Below are positions 35,589 through 46,917 of a stretch of DNA of 64,000 nt, in pieces. The position numbers were made by a program, and so were the translations under genes. The stretch comes from Trichosphaerium sp. ATCC 40318. Taxonomy: Eukaryota > Discosea > Flabellinia > Trichosidae. The notes beneath the pieces are model-generated. The model saw only the letters and a list, made by a program, of their open reading frames with translations. It was not told where the DNA came from and did not search any database. The stretch is taken from contig JALMLS010000288.1 in NCBI GenBank assembly GCA_038496445.1, positions 1 to 64,000 on the forward strand, read 5' to 3'. Each line of letters starts with the position of its first letter. Within the stretch, counting starts at the first letter, position 1.

Positions 35589-38500
35589 TTAACTAGCGTA
35601 TTTGTCAAGTTCAAATAAGTTTGTCAAGTCCTTCACAACTGTGATCAATTGACTCGCCGAGCTTGCTCCTGAACAATTATTTAATATGTTGCTAGTCGTA
35701 TTTGCACGTGTACCTATGGCTAAGCCAAACGAACGTGGAATAATGAGCATTCCTACCTCCCCTGAATTGGCACATTTAAACGGAATCCGCATCTAACAAA
35801 AACATCAATACTTATCACGTGAAAAATGAGTTCGTGCCTTGAAGTGATGTTGCATTTCGTCCATCATTAGTTGTAGTACCTTGTCGATAATGTTCGGAGC
35901 AACTAAAGGCGTACTCGAATCACTTAAACCTTCACGTTAGCCAACACGTGAAAGCAGGTTCTAACAATTGGGTACCTTCGCGCTGGCGATCGTCCCTGAT
36001 TTGCAAGTGTAGATGCGATGATGCTGAGCGACTGTAACCTCACTTAGCACGTGACACGCTATACTTATTTGTTTACCTTTAACTGCATCTTAATAGAGTG
36101 CAACTGGAAATAGTAATCCATCAAAGCCAGTTTAGAATCACTAGGATCTGATGCCTCGCTAGGCACTTCTTTTCCTAGTCTGGCCTACGTCGATTAAAAT
36201 AAACATTAAACATTCACACAAGTGGTAATATTTACCATCAAATGTCGAATATGATTGTGATTAGATCTGTCTCTGTTCTTTAAATATCTTGCCCTATTTC
36301 AGATTAAGTTGGCTGAACTGTACATCAGTTTGTATACGTACATATCGCAAAATATAGCGCCATCGTTTGGGCCTCCTCCTCCAGCTTACAGTAAGTAAGG
36401 ATTATAACAACCAACAGTAATACGTACCTGCCATCGATGTAAGTGTTCCAAGAATTTGTTCTATCCTCTTAAACGCAGGGAGAGATGCATCAAATCCAAC
36501 CTTTGATAGAATGCCAAGTGTAACCAAATCGTGGTTATTCTAAGATGTTGCAATTTAGTACGTTGCTTACAACTTATCTTTAGTATGACATGCCTTAGAT
36601 CGTGAATCCTTGAATTTATCCATCATTTTAGTAACCCTTTCTGGGTTAGTCTTCTTCTGCACGTCGTTCAACTGCAAACATATAGCCAAAGGCTGTATCA
36701 GTTCTCCTGCTACTCTGTACACATCACTTCCTTTGCCTGTATATTATATCAACAACATGCTTTGCCTACAAGCCGTACCAATGACACTTCCTTCGGTTGT
36801 TGAGATTGAAAAGACAAGATCTGGATGTTTCCCTTGCCGACATAGATTCTCCAGATGACGAAACACCTTATCAGGCAAGTCTGATGGCACTCTCATCTTA
36901 GGTACGTCATCCTCTGTAAAACTGAGATCCCAGTAGCTATCGACACGTCGAGGCAATGGCTTGGTCATACTTTTTGAATGTAGGATTCTTCCATTATTGC
37001 CGTTTGGATGTGTTTCTTTGAGAGCAAACAGCGATTTTGATTGGCGAGGACGTGTCCCTGGAGCATGACGAATGCGTGTTGGTGATTGGCGCGGTGGTGT
37101 TGGAGATCTAAGGGTTGTTTCACGAGGTCTCGTCTTTGGAGAACGTCCTCTTCTTTCATTGCGAGGTGATTTCGATGACTTTAAATTCAACCTAATTTTT
37201 CCACCTTTGTTTTCATTCCACTGCTGCCATTTTTTCACAATCTAACCCTAGTCACACATTCACTCTGTATAGGAAGGTTTGGCATACCTGTTTGAGACAT
37301 GCCGGCTTCTTCTTAGAGTGTAGTTTTATGAGCTTGTGGCTCAACAGTTGTTGGGCTGTAGGTCTCTATGTAAGCACCCTTTTAGTATTGCGAGCCAAAT
37401 GACGAGACACTTACCAACCCAGCATCTTTTTGAAGACAAGAATGAATAAAATCAATGAGGACTTTGGAGTGAGTACCCTCAGGAAACCTCTAAAGATACA
37501 AATCAAAAAAATCAAATAAAAAAAAATAGCACAATTGTACGGGAGGTGGTCCATATTGAATCTTTTGTAATAGTGTGGCGTGAGGTGTACCAGCATAAGG
37601 AGGTTTTCTATTTGCACATTCGTACTTGACATAAATGAGTTAATCCTGTATTCGTACTTTTGGTCATGAACCATAATTTTTTAATGAAAAACAAAGAAAC
37701 GCACTGCAGTTATTCCAAGAGCCTATTGTCATTTTTAGCTTTAGACATAAACTAGAAATAAAGTTACATACCCATATGTCAGTTTCCATACCATAACCGC
37801 CCGTACCAATGAGCTCAGGGCTCATCCTATCAACACGTCAGAAAATTTGATAGCTCTAGAATTACCGTACCAGTAAGGCGTCCCCACAAGTGTGAACCGA
37901 CGCTTACCAGGCTCAACAGCGCATGAGAAGCTAAAGTCACATAATTTAACGACGCCTCCAAAGGATACAAGAATATTTGCAGCTATGTTAAAAACAGACA
38001 TTAACCACAAATTTGAATGGTGACTAAAGAAAACCTTTAATATCTCTGTGCATGTATCCCTTGCTGTGAAGATAATGAAGTCCATTGAGAGTCTAAAAGT
38101 CGTTAGTTTATTTAAAAAAGAGCTGAGATTTGTACTTGACGTAGTATAACTGATATTGCTGCATCTGGGAGGTGTTGTGGCTTGATAATCTCAAACAAGT
38201 TTGCCCCTGACACATATTCCTTAAAAAGATATTAAACATGGTAAAACTGGTGTCTACGATACGGTACCATGCTAATGATAAGTCTTGTATCTACAATCTT
38301 TGTTCCAAAGTAGCCGCAAATATTCTCATGCATCATAGCCGCTAGAGAAAGCACCTCATTCTTTGTACAAGGTCAAACAAGTCCCTTGCGTATTTGTTTT
38401 CCGAAAAAAATTTGCACCTGTACTGTTTCAAGCGGTAATTGAACCAAATCCTAGATATCACGTGATAGTTAGTCTCAAAACAAGTAATAAGTTCATTTTA

Positions 38501-38768
38501 CCATGTTTATCACTTTAATCGCAACATCGCCCTCTGCGCCTCGCTCTTGCCTGGAGAATGTTATTGTTATCGATATAAATTCAAATGAGTGGCCTTACGC
38601 TCGATACACGTGACCAAACGAGCCCCTAGCATAAATTAGCTCAGTGTCGAGAAACCAACGTGTCACTAGGTCAAACGACACGTACTTGCCCAGTAGTTCT
38701 GCTATATCGTAGTAGCGCAGAATTGGATCATTAGCGCTTATGATCTCTTTATCCTTAGATGCAGCCAT
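35589..38768 (-). CDS. STE20-like protein kinase with DFS in place of DFG
   Basis: Start ATG 38768 (MAASKDKEIISANDPILRYY). Splicing gives LLGKGSFGHVYRAQERGAEG, the Gly-rich loop, then GDVAIKVINM with the ATP-binding Lys. Later exons read NGLHYLHSKGYMHRDIKAAN with the catalytic Asp in HRD and the STE-type 'HRDIKAANILV'. GGVVKLCDFSFSCAVEP follows, where the DFG glycine is serine, then RFTLVGTPYWMSPELIG and SLGI. The kinase domain closes with RPTAQQLLSHKLIKLHSKKK. One continuous frame then runs into IVKKWQQWNENKGG, a basic Arg/Ser/Pro-rich linker (about 37020-37190: RRGRSPKTRPRET, PTPPRQSPTRIRHAPGTR). The helical C-terminal region contains LPDKVFRHLENLCRQGKHPD and ERVTKMMDKFKDS and ends KDLTNLFELDKYAS. 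The tail may be a HEAT/ARM-like fold, but I do not recognise it. There are about fifteen introns. Confidence 0.8.
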
Positions 38769-39182
38769 GATAACACTCACGAGTCGCTACTATCGAGGCC
38801 AGAATTTGAAAAAAAGCAACACATTTCAAGACTATCTTTTTTATTTTTTTGTGGAAATCACTCCCTCTAATTTGGTAATAATGCTCTGGAAGTATTCAAC
38901 ACATCTCCATTAAAAGGCGTGTTTAGAGATACCTTTGTAGCATTCAATTGTACTAACAACTCGACAATTTTCTTTTTGAATTTTTTTATTTTTTTTTTGT
39001 TTCCAAGACTTTGGGTTGGTCGCCAAAACTCGAAAAAACGAAAAGGGAACAAACATTAATCACCTCTTGTAGACCTCTATACAATCGCTGGTCACATGCG
39101 GACACGTTTCAGAGCATTTGCTGTTATAACAACAAGCAAGGCGCTCAAATCGTGTAAAATTGTTGTAACAGTTACTATGGAA
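38769..39182. other. Gap between STE20-like kinase start and ARS2 stop
   Basis: About 400 bp, T-rich on the plus strand (38835-38860, 38975-39005). It should hold the kinase promoter and the ARS2 3' UTR, both read on the minus strand. No gene or repeat supported. Confidence 0.5.
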
Positions 39183-42126
39183 TCACTCGCTTGTCTTTTT
39201 GCTAGCTGCATGTTTAGACAGTAGAGCACCGTAGTCAATCTCCACTTCTTGTGCCTTGGGTTCATCAAGGTCGACATAGCTCATGACTTGGCGCGGATCA
39301 CGACCAGCACCTCTTGGCGGTGGACGATCACGTGGGTCGTAAGGGTGATCCCTGTATCGATTCCTAGGTCGTCGACGTGGTCCTGACCTGTTATCGTAGG
39401 ACCGACGACGTGTTCTGTCGTCCCAGTTGTCGTTATTTCTACGTCTATCATTTCGTCGTCGTGCTGCCACAATTTTATCGAGGTGATCAGCATCCGCCTT
39501 GTAATTCACGAAAGATTGTTCATCTCGAGCCTACACAATCCGTCAGTCAAATTTGTACACTCGGCAGCATGTTACTGGGCTAATGGTTGCGCACCTCTTG
39601 TTTAACTTGATCAACTTTGTGCTCATGTTTTATACCAATGTGCTTTTCTACAAAACTGAATCCTTTAAATAACTTGGAACAAAGAACACATCTATATTTT
39701 TTTCCAGGTGTTTCCTCGATAATATGACCCTTCATAAAGGCTTCAAGTTTTTCAACCTCAAGAGCCTCGCTACCAAACAAATCTGGTTTTATTGCGTTTT
39801 CACTACGTTGTTGAATACGCTTATCCATTGCATCAAGAGTTTCGTCACCCTCTTTGTAAAAAAACTGTAAGTCCAAGGTCGTACAACAACATTATTTGAA
39901 ACACCAAAAAAAAATAGATTGACTTACCAGTGCATGTTTCACCTTCCTCTTGTACAGGACGTAGGTAAGCGCGCCCTGTTTGGTATACAAGAATGTCGGG
40001 ATCAGCAAACTCCTTTCCAGCGTAGTAACAGTAGCCATGTACTTGACGAAGATAGCCAATGAGCAAATCCAACTCTTGCTCAAGTTGCTATAGAAAAAAT
40101 GTAAGGTTAGGACGCAACTACCCACTTCCAAGTGCAAGTGACATACCTCCGGTTCTTTAGAGATATTCTCTTTTTCTTGCCCGAATGGATTTTCTTCAAT
40201 ACCATAATCTTCATCTAAACGTTGCATGAGACGCAGAGCCTATTACAAAATTGTAAGTTATTTCAACACAGAACTCAAAACAAAACAAAAAAAAAATAGA
40301 TGCCTGTTTGTAATCCTTCTCCATGCGTTCAACAGCATTACAAAATGGGTGAGCGAACTACATTACGATTAGCAACGCCAACATAGGAAAGATTTGATTA
40401 TCCATACTTGTACACGCTTCGAATTACAAGGGAGCTCGTGAAACGCTAGCACAAGCTCAAAATCATCACAATTTCGTCTAGTAGTATCCACATTTAGCAA
40501 ACAAACGATGTAAGGATGAGGATAAAGTGGTTACCTGTGATGTTTATCAAGAGCACTTGAAGCAGCAGCATTACAGTCATAAATCGCCCAGGCCGTACGA
40601 TCCATGCCGGTTGGAGAAGGCTACGCATAAAAGTGAGGACGAGCTGTAAAACAAAGCAACAAAAATGCCAAAAATTGTATTGTACCTCGCTAATAATGAA
40701 CTTCTCCATAGTACCACCTGTAACGTCGTTCAAAATGTTTACAAGAGAACTCTTACTACAAGACAGAGGTATTGACTTGCATACAATAACCTTTGGTGCT
40801 TCTTTTACACGACTTGTTTCTCTGTGCAAAGAGGTCAATTAGTAACATGGAACTTTTGATCAAAATAGGTTTTCATACTCAGTGGCATTGTCTTCCTTTG
40901 TCGAAACCTCATCAGTTGCACCAACACCTTCATTGTCATCTTTGGCATCACCTTGAGTCTGTTTTGAATCATCTGTTTCACCTTGTTCATCAGAAGACCT
41001 TCTGTCTCTCTTGTTGCGATCCTGCTTGAATAATTGACGCTCTGCTGTTGCTTGTGCTGCAACACTAACCTCTGTTTCATCTAAATCAACTCGTCAAAAA
41101 AAAAGATGTTTTTTGGTTCCCAACATACGTTCTGCAATTATTTCAGCGTTGTCTTTCGCAGAATAGTTGCAGGTCAACGTTCCAGCATCCAACTTGCTCA
41201 AGAATTCCGCAGCACGTGCTTTAGATGCTACGCATTTTTCTTTCCATGATTCGAGTAGTGCATCAGAAGAATACCGCTCTTTAAACCTGGGAGTAACGCA
41301 TTAGATCAACCAGTGTAGGTTTTTGTTTTTTTGGCATTAATTTTTTTGCTAAGTGGAGAAACATTGATGATTCACTTGTCATGTCATAAAACATACCAGG
41401 CAGTGTGTTTGTAGTGATCAAAAAATGTGCGTAATTGCTTCTCTTGTACATATTTATCGTATTCAGCTTGTAGAACAGAAGCAGGCGTTTCATCCGACCC
41501 AGGTGATGAAGAACGTTGTTGACACCATTGTGAGTACGTCATCTGTTGTTCAGCTTGCCCTGAAGCATTCAGGCGCCTGTTTTACATCTCAAATTAGAAT
41601 TGCGTGTCCAAATGTGTCATCGAAAAAAATAATAAAATTTTGCAAAAAAAAAGATGTTTACCTTGATTTTGTTGGTCTGTCATCCCTGTTCCACTCATCA
41701 CGACGGTCGCGATCATAGCTCGATCTACGCGGACGACGATCGTAGCTTCTATACGAGTTACGGCGATCATGTGGAGAAGGAGAGGAGCTAAGGATGCGGT
41801 CATTTTATTGAATCTCAAGCCAACACTTTTGTTGGCCTTGCTGTGCTCGACAGCAATTGTTTTTATTTATTTACGTACCGCCTGCGCCTCATCGATGGAC
41901 TGTCACGACCGTACGGGTCACGATCAACGTTTCGTCCACGGTGATTTCCATAACGATCGCGTTTGTGTCCAGAGTACCGCGATGGGCTCTTGTCGCGAGA
42001 TTCGCGTCTTGGTGGTGAATCTAACGAGTCACGACGTTCATCACGCCCATTCCGCTCACTTTGCTCTTCTGGCGTATCTCTACGACTTGGGCTTGAAACG
42101 TCTGAACGTTGCTGTTCTACGTTCAT
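39183..42126 (-). CDS. ARS2: ARS2 / SERRATE zinc-finger protein
   Basis: ARS2 binds the nuclear cap-binding complex and directs capped RNAs to processing or decay. The N-terminus is RS/RD-rich (PSRRDTPEEQSERNG, RRESRDKSPSRYSGHK, and on the next exon SYRSYDRRPRRSSYDRDRR). The SERRATE N-terminal core follows: a Y.kY motif exon, FLHLAKKLMPKKQKP, then ERYSSDALLESWKEKCVASK. The middle carries an RNA-recognition-like strand VIVCKSIPLSCSKSSLVNIL. Near the C-terminus is the diagnostic C2H2 finger KKYRCVLCSKLFKGFSFVEK with H.GI.H after it, then RG/RD-rich sequence and YVDLDEPKAQEVEIDYG. There are more than ten introns. An upstream exon MSQEEVNSTTNDGGDATG (ATG 42407) could splice in frame to the start used here, so the true start may be at 42407. 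Confidence 0.85.
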
Positions 42127-42774
42127 TCCTGTGGCTATAATTTACTTTTGCATTGTATTATCATTTGCTCGCGTCTACAGCGCCGAACGTAGACCGAGGA
42201 ATGGTCAAAGCTGATTTTGAGAAAGCATTTTTTTTTCCAAAACATTCAAATTAACCGTAGAAAGAGACTGTGGCGTGAATGTGGCGTTGCGCAAATGACA
42301 ATAGCCATTAAAAATGTTTTTGTCAAGAAAAGCTTGTATGGCGCACCTCCGTCGCCTGTAGCATCGCCTCCATCATTGGTTGTGCTATTCACTTCTTCTT
42401 GGCTCATACGCGCAATTCAAACCTACACACCATGCTTTAACTTCGAGTATACAGTAACGGTGTCATACGAGTTAGTGGCGCGCCTGCAAAGAAGAGTGTG
42501 AACTTAAGCCAGTCAAGTGCGCGTAGTTTACAAAAGACAGTTGGTCCGCATGGCTCGACGTTTGTTATGTAAGTGCCGTAATAAGGCTCTATTCTGTGAT
42601 AGTTGTCACATTTCTTTTTCAGTACTTTACAATTTGTTTTATTGCTGTAACGAATTGTATCTCAGTTTGCTCCAAGTAGCCTCTTGCTCTGATTTTAGCA
42701 AGGAGTGATGATAAAATTTTTTTTTAATGTTACACGTTATATGTACTCGAACAGAATGCCAAAAGGAATGCCAA
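42127..42774. other. Spacer between ARS2 and the E2 gene
   Basis: About 650 bp. The only coding-like piece is the minus-strand MSQEEVNSTTNDGGDATG frame (ATG 42407), a possible first exon of ARS2. The rest includes the 3' UTR of the E2 gene. Nothing else supported. Confidence 0.4.
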
Positions 42775-43518
42775 TTATTTTGGTGTAGCGTATTGTTTGG
42801 TCCTAAGCAACAACGTGAGAAACTCAACAAACAAAAATCATTAGGCGTGCGTACCACTGCCTGGCTGTGGCGTCATACTCCTTACGTCGTGTGACGTACT
42901 CTTGTGCAATAACTGGCATCAGTGGATCGCCTACAAGCACGTCAAAAATATGAGATTGCGATGAAAGCGTACCAGGATTAGGATCTGTTAAAAGTGACAC
43001 AATTGATAAAATTACGCGAGACACAGTCAAAGCTGGGCTCCAATTTCCTTTGAGTATATCTACGCAGATACTTCCATCTGTAGCAACCTACTAACGATAA
43101 GAGTAGGTTCGCATGTATTACGTGCATTGGGATGATAGACAGGTGTCAGGAATTTGACCTAGTAACACTATTAGCCATAAATCATAGGAGGTATTTACCT
43201 TTGGCGCTTTGAACGGATAAGACGCTGGAATACGTACTAAAGTGAAATTAGAATTTTTTTTTAATTTACGATGTGACGGTACAAAACCGCCCTATCTGTT
43301 GATATATGCGCACTGTCAAGGGTAAACTGTCCGCCAGCGAATGGTGAGTCTTCCTACAATTTGTCAATCAATGTGTAATCCAACTAACGGGCTCGTACTG
43401 GGCCTGCAATGGTGGCTGTCCACCAATAGACGTCTTTTGGTTTATTTGTTATAATGCAACCAGGTGGAGGATCTCTAATGACATCTTTTAGCTCTTTTTG
43501 AATCCTTCGTATAGCCAT
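42775..43518 (-). CDS. Ubiquitin-conjugating enzyme E2 (UBE2D/UBC4-5-like)
   Basis: The spliced protein begins [20 protein letters not shown] (ATG 43518), the usual E2 helix 1 with 'dPP.g', then [15 protein letters not shown] (read across an intron) and [12 protein letters not shown], the 'YPF.pP.v' loop. Splicing HPNA to [17 protein letters not shown] gives the catalytic Cys in 'HPN..GsICvDIL...WSPAL'. It continues [31 protein letters not shown] and ends [12 protein letters not shown] after a final splice, the typical E2 ending 'a..wt.kyA'. There are eight or so introns of 30-60 nt in only about 150 codons. The enzyme transfers ubiquitin to substrates with RING/HECT ligases. The start is 190 bp from the divergent Nup54. 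Confidence 0.9.
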
Positions 43519-43707
43519 GTTTCGTTGCTACAAAGGCGTAAATAGTGCTGTATCTTCAATGAAAATTGTTCCAGTGCGTGGTTTTTGTACGCAAGACGTA
43601 CCAGCAAGTATGTGCTTCACTGTTGAGGGTTTTGTTGCTTTATTAAGCGAGATTGGTGTTAACTTATCTTCAGCGGTGTATTGCTTTTCGCGCTTATTTT
43701 TTCTAGC

Positions 43708-45139
43708 ATGCTGAAGCTTGGTGGAGTAGGAGGGTACGTATAATTACTCATTACAATGCGTTTTTAATTGTTGGCAGCTTTGTAAACCCATCAGCTGATT
43801 CTAGCAAGGGTTTCGGCCTACCAACAGGTTTTGGCAACACAGCAACAACGCCTGGTGGTTTTGTAAATAACAGCGTTACAGGAGCCTTAGGCCAAACAAA
43901 CACGGGCTTTGGCAACACCACAGGCTTTAATAACACTAATTCGGTGGGTTTTGGTAATACAACATCGACAGGCTTTGGTGGAGGTGGTTGGGGTACCAAA
44001 ACCTCTACAGGATTTGGAAACACTGGGTTTGCTACAACACAAAACAAGACGGCATTTGCAGGCCACACTATGTTTGATCCCAGACAACGTGTCAACCAAG
44101 TACTCACTCTCATACATCCAAACTCGCCAAACCATTGTCTTCGTGTACGTTACAACAAAAATCCTTTGAAGGATTTGAAATTTGAAAATGAGCTCCACGT
44201 TGTTAAGTGAAATAGAACTGTCACACTTTTTTCCTAATGTTTACTCACACCTTTCCTTAGCATATATTCTATAATAAAAAGCAAGCTCAAAATCAGCGCT
44301 ATACCAAACCGCCTAATATACCAGGTGCACGACAGTGGTCATTGTAATTTCAGAACATGTATTGTCATGTAATCTCAAACTCATACCACTTTAGATGCGC
44401 TTTGGGCACAAGCCATAGCTGGAAATCCAGACCCAGTACGCAAAGTTCCAGTATTCGCTACAGGATTTGGTGATCTCCAGACGCGCATTAGGCAACAAGG
44501 GGCACTCATTGAGTTACAAGCCAAAAACATAAACGTTCGTTGTTTCTGAAAAAATTAGAAGCGCTCATCACCTTGTAGACAATGGAATTGGGACTCGCAC
44601 AGCGGTCCAATAGGAACTCGACACATAGACTAGACACTATTTTGAATAAACACAAAGAACTAGAATTGCGTGTGATGAACGTAATGCAACGCATACAAGT
44701 TCTAAGAGGTAATTTTCAAAAACAAAACACGTGATTTGCACGTGATTCGTTTATTGCACAAACTAAGCTTTGCCAAACGATAGGTAGAGGGTTAAGCTTA
44801 TCTGAGCAAGAACACTCCTGGATTTACAATTTACGGGTGATTGAGAATCAATTGAACGCTCCTAACGAGATGCGTGCTCGACTCACTGAAGTTCAAGCAA
44901 TAACAAAGTTAAACGAAAAGTTCCCAGTGCGGTATGCTTCACTGCCTGAGACATCTGTTGGTGAGATTAGACAGGTAATGCTCCCCTTTTTGTATAGCAA
45001 GTTAGATGCGTTGGTACTTTACTTATCCATTCTCTAGACACTAAAGATGAAACAAGGCGAGATAACCCATTTGATGCAGTTCTTACGAACAGCTTCAAAA
45101 AATCTGAATATTCTCACCACGGACGCTAAGCGATTGTAA
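43708..45139 (+). CDS. NUP54: Nucleoporin Nup54
   Basis: This is a component of the Nup62-Nup54-Nup58 central channel complex of the nuclear pore. The first exon MLKLGGVGG splices to an FG-repeat domain with about ten GFG/GF units spaced by Asn/Thr (GFGNTATTPGGFVNN, GFGNTTGFNNTNSVGFGNTT), at 43780-44060. The conserved helical part follows: FDPRQRVNQVLTLIHPN, WAQAIAGNPDPVRKVPVFAT, GFGDLQTRIRQQGALIELQA, with the Nup54-type 'P....GF.dL..R...Q'. Coiled coils come next (HKELELRVMNVMQRIQVLR) and the C-terminal MKQGEITHLMQFLRTASKNL. The order and repeat type are as in fungi and animals. It has six introns. A short ATG frame at 43517 upstream is not used, as it has a stop before the FG exon. Confidence 0.88.
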
Positions 45140-45435
45140 TTTAGTCTAGACAAAAATGACAAGTAAATATCAAAAAAGAAAGGATTTGTTGTTTTCTCAG
45201 TAGCATCTGTGAAATGTGCGTGGACAGTCAGTCTTGCCAATCAGTTTTGCCTCACTACCAAAGAACAAGCGAAAAGCAAAAATCATGAAATTATGGTATG
45301 GCACGTGTAACGTGAGATCTCAGTAATAAGTTGTTGTTTCCAAATTGCCAGTCTAGCAAGGATAGAGCAACAAAAAGAATCTACAAGTCAAAAAGATGTA
45401 TTTTACTTTGTATTGCATTCAAGTACAAAGAAGAT

Positions 45436-46530
45436 CTATTGCTTTTTTTTAAGTGCCAAAACCCAATCACAGCGTGGTTTAACAGTGAACCCATCATCAA
45501 CAATATCAACTGCGAAACTACCTGCAAACATTAAAGTATCGTACTTTACACCATTATCATCTACTACAACAGGTACTGTACAATAACCAGGCGATATTTT
45601 TGCCATGTCAATAACAGGCCAGTTAGACTTTATAGTATTGCTAAACGTCTGTGCAGTGCGGTTATCTCCTCTCCATACACCGTCACCGTCAAAGGCACAG
45701 AATGCGGTAATCCATCCACTTAGGTATGAAGGACCACTACCACCGGCGTGGTGGTTGCATATCTTTGCCCAGAATTTGAGATTTGGTTTTCCAGAAGAAG
45801 CCGAGACAAGCTCATCCAAAATAGGTGTTAGATACGCGTGCCACTTGTTCATCATTTTCTTGCCGGAGACTTCGAATTCGAGAAGTTTATCAACCTTTTC
45901 ACGTAGCTTGATATAGTCCTCAGGTTTACCGAGAAGAGTGACGTTTGGAATGCCGCACCTGAGGCAGAATTCATACGAAAAGTATTTTTTCATGCTCGCC
46001 ATTAGGAGCACTGATGATACGACCTTATCTGTTGTTGTCGTCGTTGTAAAGTCTTGAATGACCCAAGAGCGTATGTTATCGTCTTTCAGATTCTTTTGCA
46101 TTTCGCCAGTCATTCGTAGAGCTAAGTCTGCGTAATCTGCTGTTCTGAGTGTTCCACCAGCGACAACAACGAGTTCCTTCTTTCCTGAATGTGATACAAA
46201 CTTGTTTCGGAGCTTTTCGGCGTTGTTGTTAACGTAGAGGCTGAATTGGGTTAGGATAGCCGTCCAAAAGTCGTCTGGGCGTAAAATTATATTGTGGTGA
46301 TAACAATAGGCAGTGACAATGGAATTGACGAAGCCGTTTGTTTGCATAGCCCTTGCAGAAGGGTTTTTTGCGTATTCCGAGCATTGTAATACTTCCTTGA
46401 GCGGTTTATTGTCAGAGTTACCTTGTAAGTACTCTTTAAGGTCACAAACAACATTTCGAAGACCAGGTTTGGTTGAATTTAATTGTACTTCCGTAGGTTT
46501 CTGCTTTGAAGGCTGAAACGTGGCATACAT
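45436..46530 (-). CDS. DUF4419 family protein
   Basis: A single uninterrupted exon of about 364 codons, unusual in this intron-rich window. ATG 46530 gives MYATFQPSKQKPTEVQ. Family signatures: NGFVNSIVTAYCYHHNIILR, then PDDFWTAILTQFSLYVNNNA, EKLRNKFVSHSGKKELVV, and later FWAKICNHHAGGSGPSYLSGW, with ITAFCAFDGDGVW after it. These match DUF4419 proteins of fungi, amoebae and some bacteria ('RPDDvWlaIltQfs.yvn.naE.lR..fv.hegkk.l' and 'W..i.....gsGp.yl.GWi.aFc.f'). Function is unknown. Lack of introns suggests a retrocopy or a transferred gene, though an exon MGAVTQDTNSYANFCS at 46636 might splice on just upstream and would add an intron. Base composition is slightly more GC-rich than the neighbours. 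Confidence 0.85.
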   Translation of the reverse strand: MYATFQPSKQKPTEVQLNSTKPGLRNVVCDLKEYLQGNSDNKPLKEVLQCSEYAKNPSARAMQTNGFVNSIVTAYCYHHNIILRPDDFWTAILTQFSLYVNNNAEKLRNKFVSHSGKKELVVVAGGTLRTADYADLALRMTGEMQKNLKDDNIRSWVIQDFTTTTTTDKVVSSVLLMASMKKYFSYEFCLRCGIPNVTLLGKPEDYIKLREKVDKLLEFEVSGKKMMNKWHAYLTPILDELVSASSGKPNLKFWAKICNHHAGGSGPSYLSGWITAFCAFDGDGVWRGDNRTAQTFSNTIKSNWPVIDMAKISPGYCTVPVVVDDNGVKYDTLMFAGSFAVDIVDDGFTVKPRCDWVLALKKKQ

Positions 46531-46917
46531 AGTTGAATAATTGCTTTTTGCCAAATAAAACGCGTTTTGTTTTCAACGAAATTCCTACCGAACAAAAGTT
46601 TGCGTAAGAATTTGTATCTTGTGTAACAGCACCCATCTCAAAATGTTGTTACAATTTTTGTGCAATGATTGTGTCACACAAATACTAGAACTAAAAAATT
46701 GTAATCAGACGCACCATGGTGCAAGTAAAGTGAGCTTGTTGTATTTTGTGTACTAGTATAATTTTTTATTACTTTACAACCTGTATGTACCGCTAAATTG
46801 ATGGACCTCTTTTGTATTATAAATAATACAATTGCCCAATTTAAATGATAATCTTCTCAATAGCGGTAACACAAAAAAAAAAGAGAAGAAAAACTGCTTC
46901 TTTTGAGATTATTCCGA
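46531..46917. other. Spacer between DUF4419 gene and RasGAP 3' end
   Basis: About 390 bp. It may contain an alternative first exon of the DUF4419 gene (46586-46636, minus). The rest is AT-rich with no supported feature. Confidence 0.4.

Noticed and set aside
43517-43714. Small plus-strand frame as Nup54 first exon
   Set aside because: It ends in a stop before the FG exon; ATG 43708 joins in frame.
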